Assembly: GCF_947489365.1 (NCBI RefSeq)
Contig: NZ_CANLDB010000007.1
Span: 89,068-153,067 of the forward strand
From: an uncultured Nocardioides sp.
Lineage (GTDB): Bacteria; Actinomycetota; Actinomycetes; Propionibacteriales; Nocardioidaceae
Length of the DNA stretch: 64,000 bases
Reading direction: 5' to 3'
Below the pieces are notes generated by a model, which did no database searches, was not told the DNA's origin, and was given only the letters and a program-made list of their open reading frames with translations. Positions 47,225 to 56,013 of this stretch are shown here, one piece after another. Positions within the stretch are counted from its first letter, which is position 1, and the number at the start of each line of letters is the position of its first letter. A program made the position numbers and the translations under genes.

Positions 47225-47290
47225 GGGAGTCTCCTGGGCTGCAGTCGTGATCAGGTCGTCGGGAGGGTCACCGGGTTTCGAGGCGCCTCG

Positions 47291-47354
47291 CTGGCGCTCG
47301 GCACACCTCAACCACCGGTGGGGCGGCTGGCGCTCGGCACACCTCAACCACCGG
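47291..47354. repeat. Two direct copies of a CTGGCGCTCGGCACACC element
   Basis: CTGGCGCTCGGCACACCTCA followed by ACCACCGG occurs at 47291-47318 and 47327-47354, 36 bp apart, in the glgC–pgm gap. TTTCGAGGCGCCTCG precedes the first copy. This is the CTCAACCACCG family also at 27880. Confidence 0.7.
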
Positions 47355-47356
47355 CG

Positions 47357-48622
47357 TCACTCGATGACCTGGTCCTTCGCGAGCACGGTGAGCCCGTCCT
47401 CGACGGTGAAGCCGCGGGCGCGGTCGGCCTCGGGGTCGACGCCGATCTGCGCGCCGGGCGGGACGACGACGTTCTTGTCGAGGATGGCGTTCTTGATGAC
47501 CGCACCCTCCCCCACGTGGACGCCGTTGAGCAGGACGGCGCCGTCGATCCTCGCCTCGGAGTCGACGCGCACCGAGGGCGACAGCACGGAGTCGCGCACC
47601 GAGCCTCCGGACACGAGAACACCCGGAGAGAGGATCGAGTTGAAGACCGAGGTCGGGGCCATCCCCGGGCCCTCGGTCAGCTTCGCCGGGGGCAGCGGGC
47701 CGTAGTCGGTGTAGATCGGCCACTCGTGGTTGTAGAGGTTGAACACCGGCAGGTGGGCGACCAGGTCCATGTGGGCGGCGTAGTAGGAGCCCATCGTCCC
47801 CACGTCGCGCCAGTAGCCGCGGTCGCGGTCGTTGGCGCCGGGGACGTCGTTGTCCTTGAAGTCGTAGACGCCGGCGGCGTTCCGGTCCACGAACGCCGGG
47901 ATGATGTCGCCGCCCATGTCGTGCTTGGTCTCCCCCTCCTCGAGCGCGCCGTCGCGGACGACGGCCTCCCGCAGCGCGTCGGCGTCGAAGACGTAGTTGC
48001 CCATCGAGGCCAGCACCTCGTGGGGAGCGTCGGGCAGGCCCTGCGGGTTCGTGGGCTTCTCGAGGAAGGCGCGGATCCGGGACGGCGAGGCGGGGTCGAC
48101 GTCGATGACGCCGAACTGGTCGGCCATCTCGATCGGCTGCCGGATCGCGGCGACGGTCGCGGCGGCGCCGGACTCGACGTGCGCGTCGACCATCTGCGAG
48201 AAGTCCATGCGGTAGACGTGGTCGGCGCCGACCACGACGACGATGTCGGGCTTCTCGTCGTTCAGCAGGTTCAGCGACTGGTAGATCGCGTCGGCGGAGC
48301 CGAGGTACCAACGCTTGCCCATCCGCTGCTGCGCCGGGACCGGGGTGACGTAGTTGCCGAGCAGCGTCGACATGCGCCACGTGGTGGAGACGTGGCGGTC
48401 GAGGCTGTGGGACTTGTACTGCGTCAGCACGACGACCTGCAGGTAGCCGGAGTTCACGACGTTGCTGAGCGCGAAGTCGATGAGCCGGTAGATCCCGCCG
48501 AACGGCACCGCCGGCTTCGCCCGGTCGGCGGTCAGCGGCATCAGCCGCTTGCCCTCCCCGCCGGCCAGCACGATCGCCAGCACCTTCTTGCGGCCACGGC
48601 TGCGTCCTGGGGAGGTGGTCAT
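47357..48622 (-). CDS. glgC: Glucose-1-phosphate adenylyltransferase
   Basis: A 421-aa enzyme that makes ADP-glucose. Motifs: [21 protein letters not shown] (nucleotide binding), [36 protein letters not shown] and a C-terminal left-handed beta-helix. ATG 48622 is 6 nt from a TAGCGT -10. With the divergent glgA it forms the usual actinobacterial glgC/glgA unit for glycogen or maltose-1-phosphate, here separated by a toxin-antitoxin pair. Confidence 0.96.
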   Translation of the reverse strand: MTTSPGRSRGRKKVLAIVLAGGEGKRLMPLTADRAKPAVPFGGIYRLIDFALSNVVNSGYLQVVVLTQYKSHSLDRHVSTTWRMSTLLGNYVTPVPAQQRMGKRWYLGSADAIYQSLNLLNDEKPDIVVVVGADHVYRMDFSQMVDAHVESGAAATVAAIRQPIEMADQFGVIDVDPASPSRIRAFLEKPTNPQGLPDAPHEVLASMGNYVFDADALREAVVRDGALEEGETKHDMGGDIIPAFVDRNAAGVYDFKDNDVPGANDRDRGYWRDVGTMGSYYAAHMDLVAHLPVFNLYNHEWPIYTDYGPLPPAKLTEGPGMAPTSVFNSILSPGVLVSGGSVRDSVLSPSVRVDSEARIDGAVLLNGVHVGEGAVIKNAILDKNVVVPPGAQIGVDPEADRARGFTVEDGLTVLAKDQVIE

Positions 48623-48628
48623 GGCGTC

Positions 48629-48634
48629 ACGCTA
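48629..48634 (-). promoter_or_regulatory. glgC -10 hexamer (leaderless type)
   Basis: TAGCGT (48634 to 48629 on the minus strand), 6 nt before the ATG at 48622. Confidence 0.6.
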
Positions 48635-48688
48635 GTAGTGAGGGGGGTCACGGGGCGAGGGTGGCGCACCAGCTCCTGGCCCGAACCC

Positions 48689-48757
48689 CCGGTGGTCGAG
48701 CCTGTCGAGACCTACACGGTCGTCCCGGTCTCGACGAGCTCGACCACAGCGGGCCAC
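48689..48757. repeat. Inverted pair of GGTCTCGAC...CTCGACCAC elements
   Basis: GGTGGTCGAGCCTGTCGAGACC (about 48691-48712) faces GGTCTCGACGAGCTCGACCAC (about 48731-48751). Together they form an imperfect palindrome of about 60 bp between glgC and the antitoxin gene. Same family as 49486-49512 and the copy inside glgA. Confidence 0.65.
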
Positions 48758-48823
48758 TCTCGGCTCGCGGGATCACCTCTGTCACGGGTGTAGCACCAAG
48801 ACCAGATGGAGCTACACTTCGGG

Positions 48824-49087
48824 ATGCCCACCACGCGACCGCGGCACTTCGTCACAGAGACGGACGACCTCGCCCGCGCCCTCGACGACGCAGCCAGGCG
48901 CTGGCCCGACCTGAGCCGGGCGCAGCTCCTGGTGCGGCTCGCGATGGAGGGCGACCGCGCCGCCCACGCGGAGCAGGAGGAGCGCCGACGGCGGCGCATC
49001 GCCGCCGTACGCCGTCACAGCGGCGCGCTCGAGGGCGTCTACGGTCCGGACGCCCTCCGGGACCTGCGGGACGACTGGCCGTCGTGA
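48824..49087 (+). CDS. VapB-like antitoxin
   Basis: About 87 aa, acidic N-terminal part (TETDDLARALDDAARRWPDLS) followed by a helix with SRAQLLVRLAMEGDRAAHA and a basic C-terminal region. A TACACT hexamer (48813-48818) ends 5 nt before ATG 48824; an in-frame ATG at 48806 would add six residues. Its stop overlaps the PIN gene GTG (GTGA), which is the main argument for the antitoxin call. Confidence 0.7.
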   Translation: MPTTRPRHFVTETDDLARALDDAARRWPDLSRAQLLVRLAMEGDRAAHAEQEERRRRRIAAVRRHSGALEGVYGPDALRDLRDDWPS

Positions 49088-49470
49088 TCGTCCTCGACGC
49101 GAGTGTCCTGATCGGTTACCTCGAGACTCAGGACGCGCATCATGCGCGAGCGGAGGACCTCCTCGCGGCCGAGATCGAGGACGACTTCGCCGCCAGTGTG
49201 GTGACGCTCGCCGAGGTCCTCGTGGCGCCTGCCCGCAGCGGACGGGTGGCTGCGGTGGAGGCAGCGCTGTCCGACCTCGAGGTGGCCGAGCTCGCGCTGC
49301 CGTCCGACGCGGCACGCGAGCTGGCGGAGCTGCGAGCGACGTCGGCGCTGAAGATGCCCGACTGCTGCGTCCTTCTCGCCGCTCTGAGTCACGGCGCGCG
49401 CCTCGGCACGTTCGACGCTCGTCTGGGAACGGCGGCCGCCGAGCGCGGGGTGACCGTCCTCGGGGGATGA
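49084..49470 (+). CDS. VapC-type PIN-domain toxin
   Basis: A 128-aa PIN protein: VIVLDASVLIGYLETQDAHH (first Asp), SVVTLAEVLVAPARSG (Glu), KMPDCCVLLAALSHGARLG (Asp) and FDARLGTAAAERGV (last acidic). GTG 49084 is coupled to the antitoxin stop. The pair lies between divergent glgC and glgA. Confidence 0.88.
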   Translation: MIVLDASVLIGYLETQDAHHARAEDLLAAEIEDDFAASVVTLAEVLVAPARSGRVAAVEAALSDLEVAELALPSDAARELAELRATSALKMPDCCVLLAALSHGARLGTFDARLGTAAAERGVTVLGG

Positions 49471-49482
49471 GCCCTCAGCACC

Positions 49483-49562
49483 GGAGGTAGGGGTCTCGAC
49501 AAGCTCGACCACCGGGGGTCGGGCTTGACACCGGGGGTCGGGCACGACCACCGGGGGTCGGG
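49483..49562. repeat. Palindromic element plus three copies of CACCGGGGGTCGGGC
   Basis: GGTCTCGACAAGCTCGACC (about 49490) is followed by ACCGGGGGTCGGGC three times, at 49510, 49530 and 49550 (about 20-bp period). It fills the gap between the PIN toxin gene and glgA. Confidence 0.65.
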
Positions 49563-49574
49563 CTTCGCTGCCAC

Positions 49575-49580
49575 TAGGTT
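49575..49580 (+). promoter_or_regulatory. glgA -10 hexamer (leaderless type)
   Basis: TAGGTT, 6 nt before the ATG at 49587. Confidence 0.6.
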
Positions 49581-49586
49581 GTCGCC

Positions 49587-50792
49587 ATGCGAGTCGACGT
49601 GCTGAGCAAGGAGTACCCGCCGGAGATCTACGGCGGGGCGGGGGTCCACGTCGCCGAGCTGGTGCGGGCGCTGCGGGCGGTGCCGGACGTCGACGCGCGG
49701 GTGCACTGCTTCGGTGCGCCGCGCGACGAGGCCGGGACGACGGCGTACGCCGACCTCGCGGAGCTGTCCGGCGCGAACGGCGCCATCACGACGCTCGGCG
49801 TCGACCTCGCCATGGTCGGCGGGTGCGCGGGGGCGGACCTGGTGCACTCCCACACCTGGTACGCCAACATGGCCGGCCACCTCGCCTCGCTGCTGCACGG
49901 CGTCCCCCACGTCGTCTCCGCGCACAGCCTCGAGCCGATGCGGCCGTGGAAGGCCGAGCAGCTCGGCGGCGGGTACGCCGTGTCCAGCTGGGTCGAGAAG
50001 ACGGCGTACGAGGCGGCCGCCGGGATCATCGCCGTCAGCGCCGCGATGCGCGACGACGTGCTGCGCAGCTACCCCGACGTCGACCCGGCACGCGTCCACG
50101 TCGTGCACAACGGCATCGACACCGACCTGTGGAGCCCCGTCACCGACCCCGACCGGGTCCGCTCGCACGGCGTCGACCCCGACCGCCCGAGCGTCATCTT
50201 CGTCGGGCGCATCACCCGCCAGAAGGGGCTGCCGCTGTTCCTCCGCGCCGCCGCGCAGCTGCCGCCGGAGGTGCAGCTCGTGCTGTGCGCCGGCGCCCCG
50301 GACACCCCCGAGATCATGGCCGAGGTCCGCGGCCTCGTGGACGGTCTCGCCGCCGAGCGCGACGGGGTCGTGTGGATCGACGAGATGCTCCCCCGAGCCG
50401 ACGTCGTCGCGCTGCTCAGCGCTGCCACCGTCTTCGCGTGCCCCTCCGTCTACGAGCCCCTCGGGATCGTCAACCTCGAGGCCATGGCGTGCGAGACCGC
50501 GGTGGTCGCGACGGCGACGGGCGGCATCCCGGAGGTCGTGGTCTCGACAGGCTCGACCACCGATTCACCGACCGGCTGGCTCGTCCCCATCGAGCAGGTG
50601 CAGGACGGCACGGGCACCCCGGTCGACCCCGAGAAGTACGTCGCCGACCTCGGCGCCGCCCTGGTCGACGCGGTGTCCGATCCCGACCGCGCCCGGGAGT
50701 ACGGCGTCGCCGGGCGCCGGCGGGCGCAGGAGTCGTTCAGCTGGCCCGCGATCGCCGAGCGCACCTTGGAGATCTACCGCTCGCTGGTCTGA
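49587..50792 (+). CDS. glgA: GT4 glycogen synthase / maltose-1-phosphate synthase (GlgA/GlgM type)
   Basis: A 401-aa GT-B glycosyltransferase. N-terminal VLSKEYPPEIYGGAGVH, the donor-binding VFVGRITRQKGLPLFLRA and the Glu-x7-Glu motif in YEPLGIVNLEAMACE are present. The mycobacterial enzyme of this type (GlgM) makes maltose-1-phosphate from ADP-glucose, feeding GlgE; glgE is not in the window, so either product is possible. In the GGIPEVV...GWLVP loop a segment VSTGSTTDSPT matches a dispersed palindrome (50538-50562) that seems to have entered the gene in frame. Confidence 0.93.
   Translation: MRVDVLSKEYPPEIYGGAGVHVAELVRALRAVPDVDARVHCFGAPRDEAGTTAYADLAELSGANGAITTLGVDLAMVGGCAGADLVHSHTWYANMAGHLASLLHGVPHVVSAHSLEPMRPWKAEQLGGGYAVSSWVEKTAYEAAAGIIAVSAAMRDDVLRSYPDVDPARVHVVHNGIDTDLWSPVTDPDRVRSHGVDPDRPSVIFVGRITRQKGLPLFLRAAAQLPPEVQLVLCAGAPDTPEIMAEVRGLVDGLAAERDGVVWIDEMLPRADVVALLSAATVFACPSVYEPLGIVNLEAMACETAVVATATGGIPEVVVSTGSTTDSPTGWLVPIEQVQDGTGTPVDPEKYVADLGAALVDAVSDPDRAREYGVAGRRRAQESFSWPAIAERTLEIYRSLV
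50538..50562 (+). repeat. Dispersed palindromic repeat inside glgA
   Basis: GTGGTCTCGACAGGCTCGAC and the next CACC (50538-50561) match the GGTCTCGAC-n-GCTCGACCACC intergenic family. Here it is translated as VVSTGSTTD between GGIPEV and SPTGWLVP, where GlgA homologues usually have a short turn. Confidence 0.7.
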
Positions 50793-50800
50793 GGGCCGAC

Positions 50801-50815
50801 GGCGCCTCCGGCGCC
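50801..50815 (+). terminator. Possible weak terminator hairpin after glgA
   Basis: GGCGCC-TCC-GGCGCC (50801-50815) is a 6-bp stem followed by GATAAA, not a strong U-tract. Confidence 0.35.
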
Positions 50816-50859
50816 GATAAACCTGGCGCAGCGTCGGCGTGCAGGTATGTACTGCCGCC

Positions 50860-53403
50860 ATGAGCCCCCTGCGACGTGTCGTCGCCCTGACCGCGGCCGG
50901 CGTCGTCGCGACCGCGCTGACCCAGGTCGTCCCGACGACCGCGAGCGTCGGGACGGTCGCGCTGCCGGCCGCCCCGTCGCCGTCCGCGGCGGACGACGAC
51001 CGCGCCCTCGGCAACGGCCTCGGCCGGCTGGTCGCGCAGAAGGACGCTGCCGGCGTGCCGGGGTACGCCGGCGGGCTGGTCGTCGACCAGGACGCGCTGG
51101 CGATCCGGGACGACGAGGGCCGCGTGCTGGTGCAGCTCGGGACGGCGACCGGTGGCGACACCGCCGCGCTGCGCGAGGCCGTGGCCGACCTGGGCTTCGT
51201 CGAGACCGCGGACGACCCGGCGACCGGCGTCCTGGAGGGCTTCGCCCCGCTGTCGGCCGTCGAGGACCTCGCCGGGCTCGACGACCTCGGCACGCTCACG
51301 CAGGTCCCGCGCCCGCTGACCTTCAGCGGCGACGCGACGTACCAGGGCGCCGCTCTGCAGCGGGCCGACGTACTGATCGAGCAGGGCATCGACGGCGACG
51401 GCATCACGGTCGGCGTGCTCTCGGACTCCTACGACACCGCCACGCTGTCCGTCGATGGCGGTCCCGTCGCGACCCGCGCCGCCGACGACGTCGCCTCGGG
51501 CGACCTCCCGGGTGCGGGCAACCCCGAGGGCAACACCGACCCGGTCGTCGTCCTCGAGGACAACGACGACCCCGCCGCCCGCGACGAGGGCCGGGCGATG
51601 CTGCAGGTCATCCACGACAGCGCGCCCGGGGCGCGGCTGTGCTTCGCGACCGGGACCGACGGCGAGCTCGGGTTCGCCGACAACATCCGCGCGCTCGCCG
51701 ACCCCGACGGCCCTTGCGGTGCGGACGTGATCGTGGACGACGTCCGCTACCCCAGCTCGCCGTTCTTCTCCGACGACGCCATCACGCGAGCGGCCGAACG
51801 GGTCGCGGTGCGGCAGGGCGTGGCCTACTTCTCCGCCGCCGGCGACAACGGCGCCCAGAACACCTTCCGGACCGCGGTCGACCTGCTGACCCCCGCCCAG
51901 GCCCGGGCCAACGCCCGCAAGGTCGGCCTCGACCTGTCCGACGTCGACCCGGCCCTCTACGCCGGCGGGATGCAGGACATGGAGTTCCGCCGCGGGGTCG
52001 ACGTCGCCCAGACCCTCCAGCTGGAGCCCGGCGGGGGCCTGTTCAACCTCCAGTGGGCCGACCCGGTCGACCCCGACGGCGGGACGCCCGGCGAGCCGTC
52101 GGACACCTCGACGGACTTCGCCGCCCTGCTTTTCGCACCGAACGGCGACTACCTCGGCGCCATCGACGAGGACAACCGGCTGACCGGCCGGCCCGGCGAG
52201 CTCGCCCTTCTCTCCCGGTCCGAGACCCGCTACACCGCGGTGCAGCTGGTCCTGGCCCGAGCCTCCACCGGGCCGACGGAGGTGCAGGAGATCGGCTACG
52301 TCAACGACGGCGGGATCCGCACCGACGAGTACTACATCGCCCGCGACCCCGGGATCTACGGCCAGGCCGGCTCCGACAACGTGATCACGGTCGCCGCGTA
52401 CGACGGCCTCGGTCCGTACCTGCCCGAGGCGACGACGTCACCCGGCGGGAAGATGCGCTACTACTTCTCCCCCGACGGCGACCGGTACCGGTTCGGCGAC
52501 CTGCGCCGCAAGCCCGACATCTCCGCCGTCGGCGGCGGCAACACGACGTTCTTCGGGACCGACGACGTCCGTGACGCCGACGACCTCCCGAACTTCGGCG
52601 GCACGAGCGCGTCCGCCGCCCAGGCCGCCGCCATCGGCGCCCTGGCGCTGCAGAAGGCCGGTGGCCCCGGCTCGGTGCGTCCCGGGCCGCTGGAGCGCGC
52701 GATGGAGTCGTCGGGCTACGAGCACAACCGGCTCCCGTTCTCGGCCGGCGACACCGTCTTCAGCGACGACTTCGAGAACGACGTCCGCCTGGGCGTGGTC
52801 GGGTTCCCCGGTCTCGAGCGCTCGGGCAGCGACCTCTCGATCGCCGACCCGGACGCGTTCCGCCTGCGCTACGAGGGGGAGGTCCCGCTCAGGTCCGTCA
52901 CCCTGCTGGGCGACACGGCGGGGCCGACCGCCCCCGGCGCGACACCCGGCGCACCCTCGGGCGGCATCGTCTTCGACCCCCGGCCCCTCGGGCCGCGAGG
53001 GCGCTACGACCAGGGCGGCTACCCGTTCACGCTCGGCTACCGCTACAACGTGGACCGCGCCGACATCCGGACCCAGCTGCTCCGGCGGGTGGGGTCCACG
53101 CCGTTCCACCAACGCCTCCGCATCACGTTCACCAAGCCCGTCACAGAAGGTTTCCTGCGTTTCGGCATCGACCGGGACCTCCGGTACCCGGGACCGCCGT
53201 CCGGCGGCAACTCGGGAGACCAGCTCGGTGAGCAGACCCTGTTCGCGGGCAGCGGGGTCCCGGCCCAGGGCATGAAGTTCGTGGCCGTCCTGCGCAACGG
53301 CGACCGGCTCACGGGACGGATGGGCGGCCTCATGAGCAGGCGCTACACGCCCACCGACGGCTTCGGCGTCACGATCGCGCCGTCCCTCGCGAGCAGGTAC
53401 TGA
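50860..53403 (+). CDS. Secreted subtilase/sedolisin-like peptidase
   Basis: An 847-aa exported protein. Signal peptide MSPLRRVVALTAAGVVATALT. The catalytic core shows VGVLSDSYDT (Asp), DEGRAMLQVIHDSAPGARLCF, where Glu sits at the position of the usual His region, GVAYFSAAGDNGAQNT (oxyanion Asn/Asp region) and GGTSASAAQAAAIGAL (nucleophile Ser). The triad may thus be Ser-Glu-Asp, sedolisin-style, or use the nearby His in VIHDSAPG. The C-terminal ~240 residues form a separate beta-rich domain. ATG 50860 is chosen over GTG 50839 for the signal peptide. Confidence 0.75.
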   Translation: MSPLRRVVALTAAGVVATALTQVVPTTASVGTVALPAAPSPSAADDDRALGNGLGRLVAQKDAAGVPGYAGGLVVDQDALAIRDDEGRVLVQLGTATGGDTAALREAVADLGFVETADDPATGVLEGFAPLSAVEDLAGLDDLGTLTQVPRPLTFSGDATYQGAALQRADVLIEQGIDGDGITVGVLSDSYDTATLSVDGGPVATRAADDVASGDLPGAGNPEGNTDPVVVLEDNDDPAARDEGRAMLQVIHDSAPGARLCFATGTDGELGFADNIRALADPDGPCGADVIVDDVRYPSSPFFSDDAITRAAERVAVRQGVAYFSAAGDNGAQNTFRTAVDLLTPAQARANARKVGLDLSDVDPALYAGGMQDMEFRRGVDVAQTLQLEPGGGLFNLQWADPVDPDGGTPGEPSDTSTDFAALLFAPNGDYLGAIDEDNRLTGRPGELALLSRSETRYTAVQLVLARASTGPTEVQEIGYVNDGGIRTDEYYIARDPGIYGQAGSDNVITVAAYDGLGPYLPEATTSPGGKMRYYFSPDGDRYRFGDLRRKPDISAVGGGNTTFFGTDDVRDADDLPNFGGTSASAAQAAAIGALALQKAGGPGSVRPGPLERAMESSGYEHNRLPFSAGDTVFSDDFENDVRLGVVGFPGLERSGSDLSIADPDAFRLRYEGEVPLRSVTLLGDTAGPTAPGATPGAPSGGIVFDPRPLGPRGRYDQGGYPFTLGYRYNVDRADIRTQLLRRVGSTPFHQRLRITFTKPVTEGFLRFGIDRDLRYPGPPSGGNSGDQLGEQTLFAGSGVPAQGMKFVAVLRNGDRLTGRMGGLMSRRYTPTDGFGVTIAPSLASRY

Positions 53404-53520
53404 CCGTGGTCACGCCCGGGGCGGCGCGGGCGACGCGAGCGCTCGGGTCCGGTCCGGCGTGCGACCCGACGTGACCGCGGCACTGTACGAGGGGTCCGCC
53501 CGGGCGACACACTGAGGGAC

Positions 53521-55149
53521 ATGGGCAGGCACGGACTGTCGCTGCCCGGCCTGTGGGCCGCGACGGCGCTCGCCTTCCTGTCGTTCACGCCGTCGCTGCT
53601 CCCGCGCGGGGTGGCGTACCAGGGACTCGTCGCCGGGGTGGTCGCCGCGATCGGCTACGGCCTCGGGGTGCTCGTGACCGCCGTGGTCCGGGAGCTGGGT
53701 GACCGGGCGGTGGGCGTGTGGAGCCCGCGGGCGTGGCGGGTCTGGTGGATCTGGCTGGGTGTCGGCACCGTCGTCTCGCTGATCGCCGGACACGTCTGGC
53801 ACCGCCAGTCCAGCGCGCTGGTGGGACTCGAGCCGGTGAGCCCCTGGGCGGTGCCGCTCAGCCCTGTCGTCGCAGTCGCCGTCTTCGCGCTGCTCCTGGC
53901 GGTGGGTCGCGGGCTGCGCGGCATCACCCGTCATACGGCGCGCTGGTTGGAGCGTCGTACGAGCGCCCGCGCCGCCCGTGTCATCAGCACCGGGGCCGTG
54001 GTCGTGGCCACGGCGCTGGTGTTCAGCGGGGTGCTGCTCGACGGGATCGTGGCGACGGTGGACCGGTCCGCCAGCGTCGGTGACCTGCTCACCCCCGACG
54101 GTGTGACGAGGCCGACCACCCCGCTGCGCTCCGGGAGCCCGGAGTCGCTGGTCGACTGGGACGAGCTCGGCCGGGAGGGCCGGGTCTTCGTGGGCCGGGG
54201 ACCGACCGCCGAGGACATCACCGCGCTGACCGGCGAGCCCGCCGAGGAGCCGGTCCGGATCTTCGCCGGGGTGGCCTCGGCCGAGGACGAGCGGGAGCGG
54301 GCCGAGCTGGCCGCGGCCGACCTGGAGCGCGCCGGAGGCTTCGAGCGCGAGCGGCTGCTCGTGGTGACCACGACCGGCACCGGGTGGGTGGAGCCGAGCG
54401 TGGCGACGAGCTTCGAGTACCTCGCCGACGGCGACTCCGCGATCGTCGGCATGCAGTACTCCCACCTGCCCTCGCCCCTGTCGTACTGGGTCGACGAGGA
54501 GCGTGCCCGCGACGCCGGGCGGGCGCTGTTCGACGCGGTGTACGCGCGACTCGCCGCGATCCCCGCCGAGGACCGCCCCGAGCTGTACGCGTTCGGCGAG
54601 TCCCTCGGCTCGTTCGGCGGGGAGGCGGCGTTCAGCGGCAGCGGCGACATGGCCACCCGTCTCGACGGTGCGCTGTTCGTGGGGCCACCGCGCTTCAACC
54701 CGCTCTACCGCGAGCTCCTCGCCTCCCGCGACCCCGGCAGCCCGGAGATCGAGGCCGACTACCGGGACGGCGAGACCATCCGGTTCACGCTCGACGCCCG
54801 CCGTCCCGCGCCGCCCGAGGACGCCCCTTGGTCGGGCTCACACATCCTCTACTTCCAGCACGCCTCGGACCCCGTCACCTGGTGGAGCCCCGACCTGATC
54901 CTCCAGCGACCCGACTGGCTCGAGGAGGAGCGCGGCCCGGACGTCTCCGCGTCGATGGTGTGGATCCCCTTCGTCACCTTCGGCCAGGTCTCCGCCGACC
55001 TCGCGCTCGGCTTCGGCACCCCGCCCGGCACCGGGCACATCTTCAGCGGTCGGCACGCGTACGCCTGGGACCAGGTCCTCGGCACCAACTGGCCCCGCGA
55101 GCAGCTCGACGCGCTGTCGGAGCTCACGACGCGGCGGTCGGATCCGTGA
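53521..55149 (+). CDS. Membrane alpha/beta-hydrolase (PF10081 with PF15420-type N-terminus)
   Basis: A 542-aa protein. The first ~200 residues have four or five membrane helices (for example GLWAATALAFLSFTPSLLP, LVAGVVAAIGYGLGVLVTAVV, WWIWLGVGTVVSLIAGHVW, VVAVAVFALLLAVG). The rest is the Abhydrolase_9 domain with LLVVTTTGTGWVEPS, the nucleophile elbow YAFGESLGSFGGE and a late His (THPGTGHIFSGRHAYAWDQ region). Known from actinobacterial genomes; substrate unknown, possibly a membrane lipid or cell-wall ester. Stands alone, convergent with the GntR gene. Confidence 0.85.
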   Translation: MGRHGLSLPGLWAATALAFLSFTPSLLPRGVAYQGLVAGVVAAIGYGLGVLVTAVVRELGDRAVGVWSPRAWRVWWIWLGVGTVVSLIAGHVWHRQSSALVGLEPVSPWAVPLSPVVAVAVFALLLAVGRGLRGITRHTARWLERRTSARAARVISTGAVVVATALVFSGVLLDGIVATVDRSASVGDLLTPDGVTRPTTPLRSGSPESLVDWDELGREGRVFVGRGPTAEDITALTGEPAEEPVRIFAGVASAEDERERAELAAADLERAGGFERERLLVVTTTGTGWVEPSVATSFEYLADGDSAIVGMQYSHLPSPLSYWVDEERARDAGRALFDAVYARLAAIPAEDRPELYAFGESLGSFGGEAAFSGSGDMATRLDGALFVGPPRFNPLYRELLASRDPGSPEIEADYRDGETIRFTLDARRPAPPEDAPWSGSHILYFQHASDPVTWWSPDLILQRPDWLEEERGPDVSASMVWIPFVTFGQVSADLALGFGTPPGTGHIFSGRHAYAWDQVLGTNWPREQLDALSELTTRRSDP

Positions 55150-55198
55150 ACCGGTCCGGCGGCGTCGCCTCCGGTCGATCGAGGCCGGCGAGGCCCCG

Positions 55199-56008
55199 TC
55201 AACGTCTCGGGGAGTCCCGCAGCGCCGCGACCTCGGCCCGGGCCTGGTCCAGCAATCCCGTGACCCGGTCGAGCGCCCCGGCCTCGACCTCGCTCCCAGA
55301 GCCGCCGCCGGGCCGCAGGCCGACGTCGAAGGCGACGAGGTCGGAGCGGTGCCAGGTGGAGAACACCTCGACCACCTCGCCGCGCTGGTCGACGCTGGTG
55401 CCCTCGAGCAGCAGCAGGGGGTCTCTCTCGTCGACCTCGAGGGCCTCCGCCAGCGGGGAGCTCGCGGCGACCGCGCGGATGGTCCGGCGGCCCCCGGCGA
55501 CGCCGCGCCCGGTGGCCGCGCGGACCACCTTGTGCAGCGAGCCGTCCTCGAGGTCGGCGACGTCGATGGCGGTCACCACGGACGCCGGCAGGTAGGTGCG
55601 GATGAACGCCACCGGGCGTCCGTCGACGCGCCGCAGCCGCTCGAGCACGTGGACGTCGTCGCCCAGCTCGTCGGCGTGCTGCGGCACCGAGGCCGGCTCG
55701 CAGCGCAGCACGGTCGTGGAGGTGGTGCTGCCCGCGCCCTGGAGCTGGTCCATCAGCCCGGACGACATCTCCACGTCGCGGTGCAGCTCCGGCTGGGGGG
55801 CGACGACGGTGCCCCGGCCCTGGGCGCGGCGTACGAGTCCCTCGGCCTCGAGGGTGGCGAGCGCCTGACGGACGACCGACCGGGAGACCGAGAACTCCTC
55901 CTGCAGCGCGCTCTCGCTGGGCAGCAGCTCGCCGGGCGTCAGCTCGCGGTCGTGGATCCGGCCGCGCAGCTGGGCGGTGAGTCGGGCGTGCAGGGGCGTC
56001 CTCGCCAT
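55199..56008 (-). CDS. GntR/HutC-family regulator of the sugar-acid cluster
   Basis: A 269-aa protein: winged helix (LHARLTAQLRGRIHDREL, SESALQEEFSVSRSVVRQAL, RAQGRGTVV) and a UTRA ligand domain (VLERLRRVDGRPVAFIRTYLP, LLLLEGTSVDQRGEVVEV). ATG 56008 is 7 nt from a TAGCGT -10 that overlaps the end of pdxA2. It probably controls the kdgT–kinase–pdxA2 operon through the TGTACGTACA palindrome at 59353-59362. Confidence 0.88.
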   Translation of the reverse strand: MARTPLHARLTAQLRGRIHDRELTPGELLPSESALQEEFSVSRSVVRQALATLEAEGLVRRAQGRGTVVAPQPELHRDVEMSSGLMDQLQGAGSTTSTTVLRCEPASVPQHADELGDDVHVLERLRRVDGRPVAFIRTYLPASVVTAIDVADLEDGSLHKVVRAATGRGVAGGRRTIRAVAASSPLAEALEVDERDPLLLLEGTSVDQRGEVVEVFSTWHRSDLVAFDVGLRPGGGSGSEVEAGALDRVTGLLDQARAEVAALRDSPRR

Positions 56009-56013
56009 GGGCG

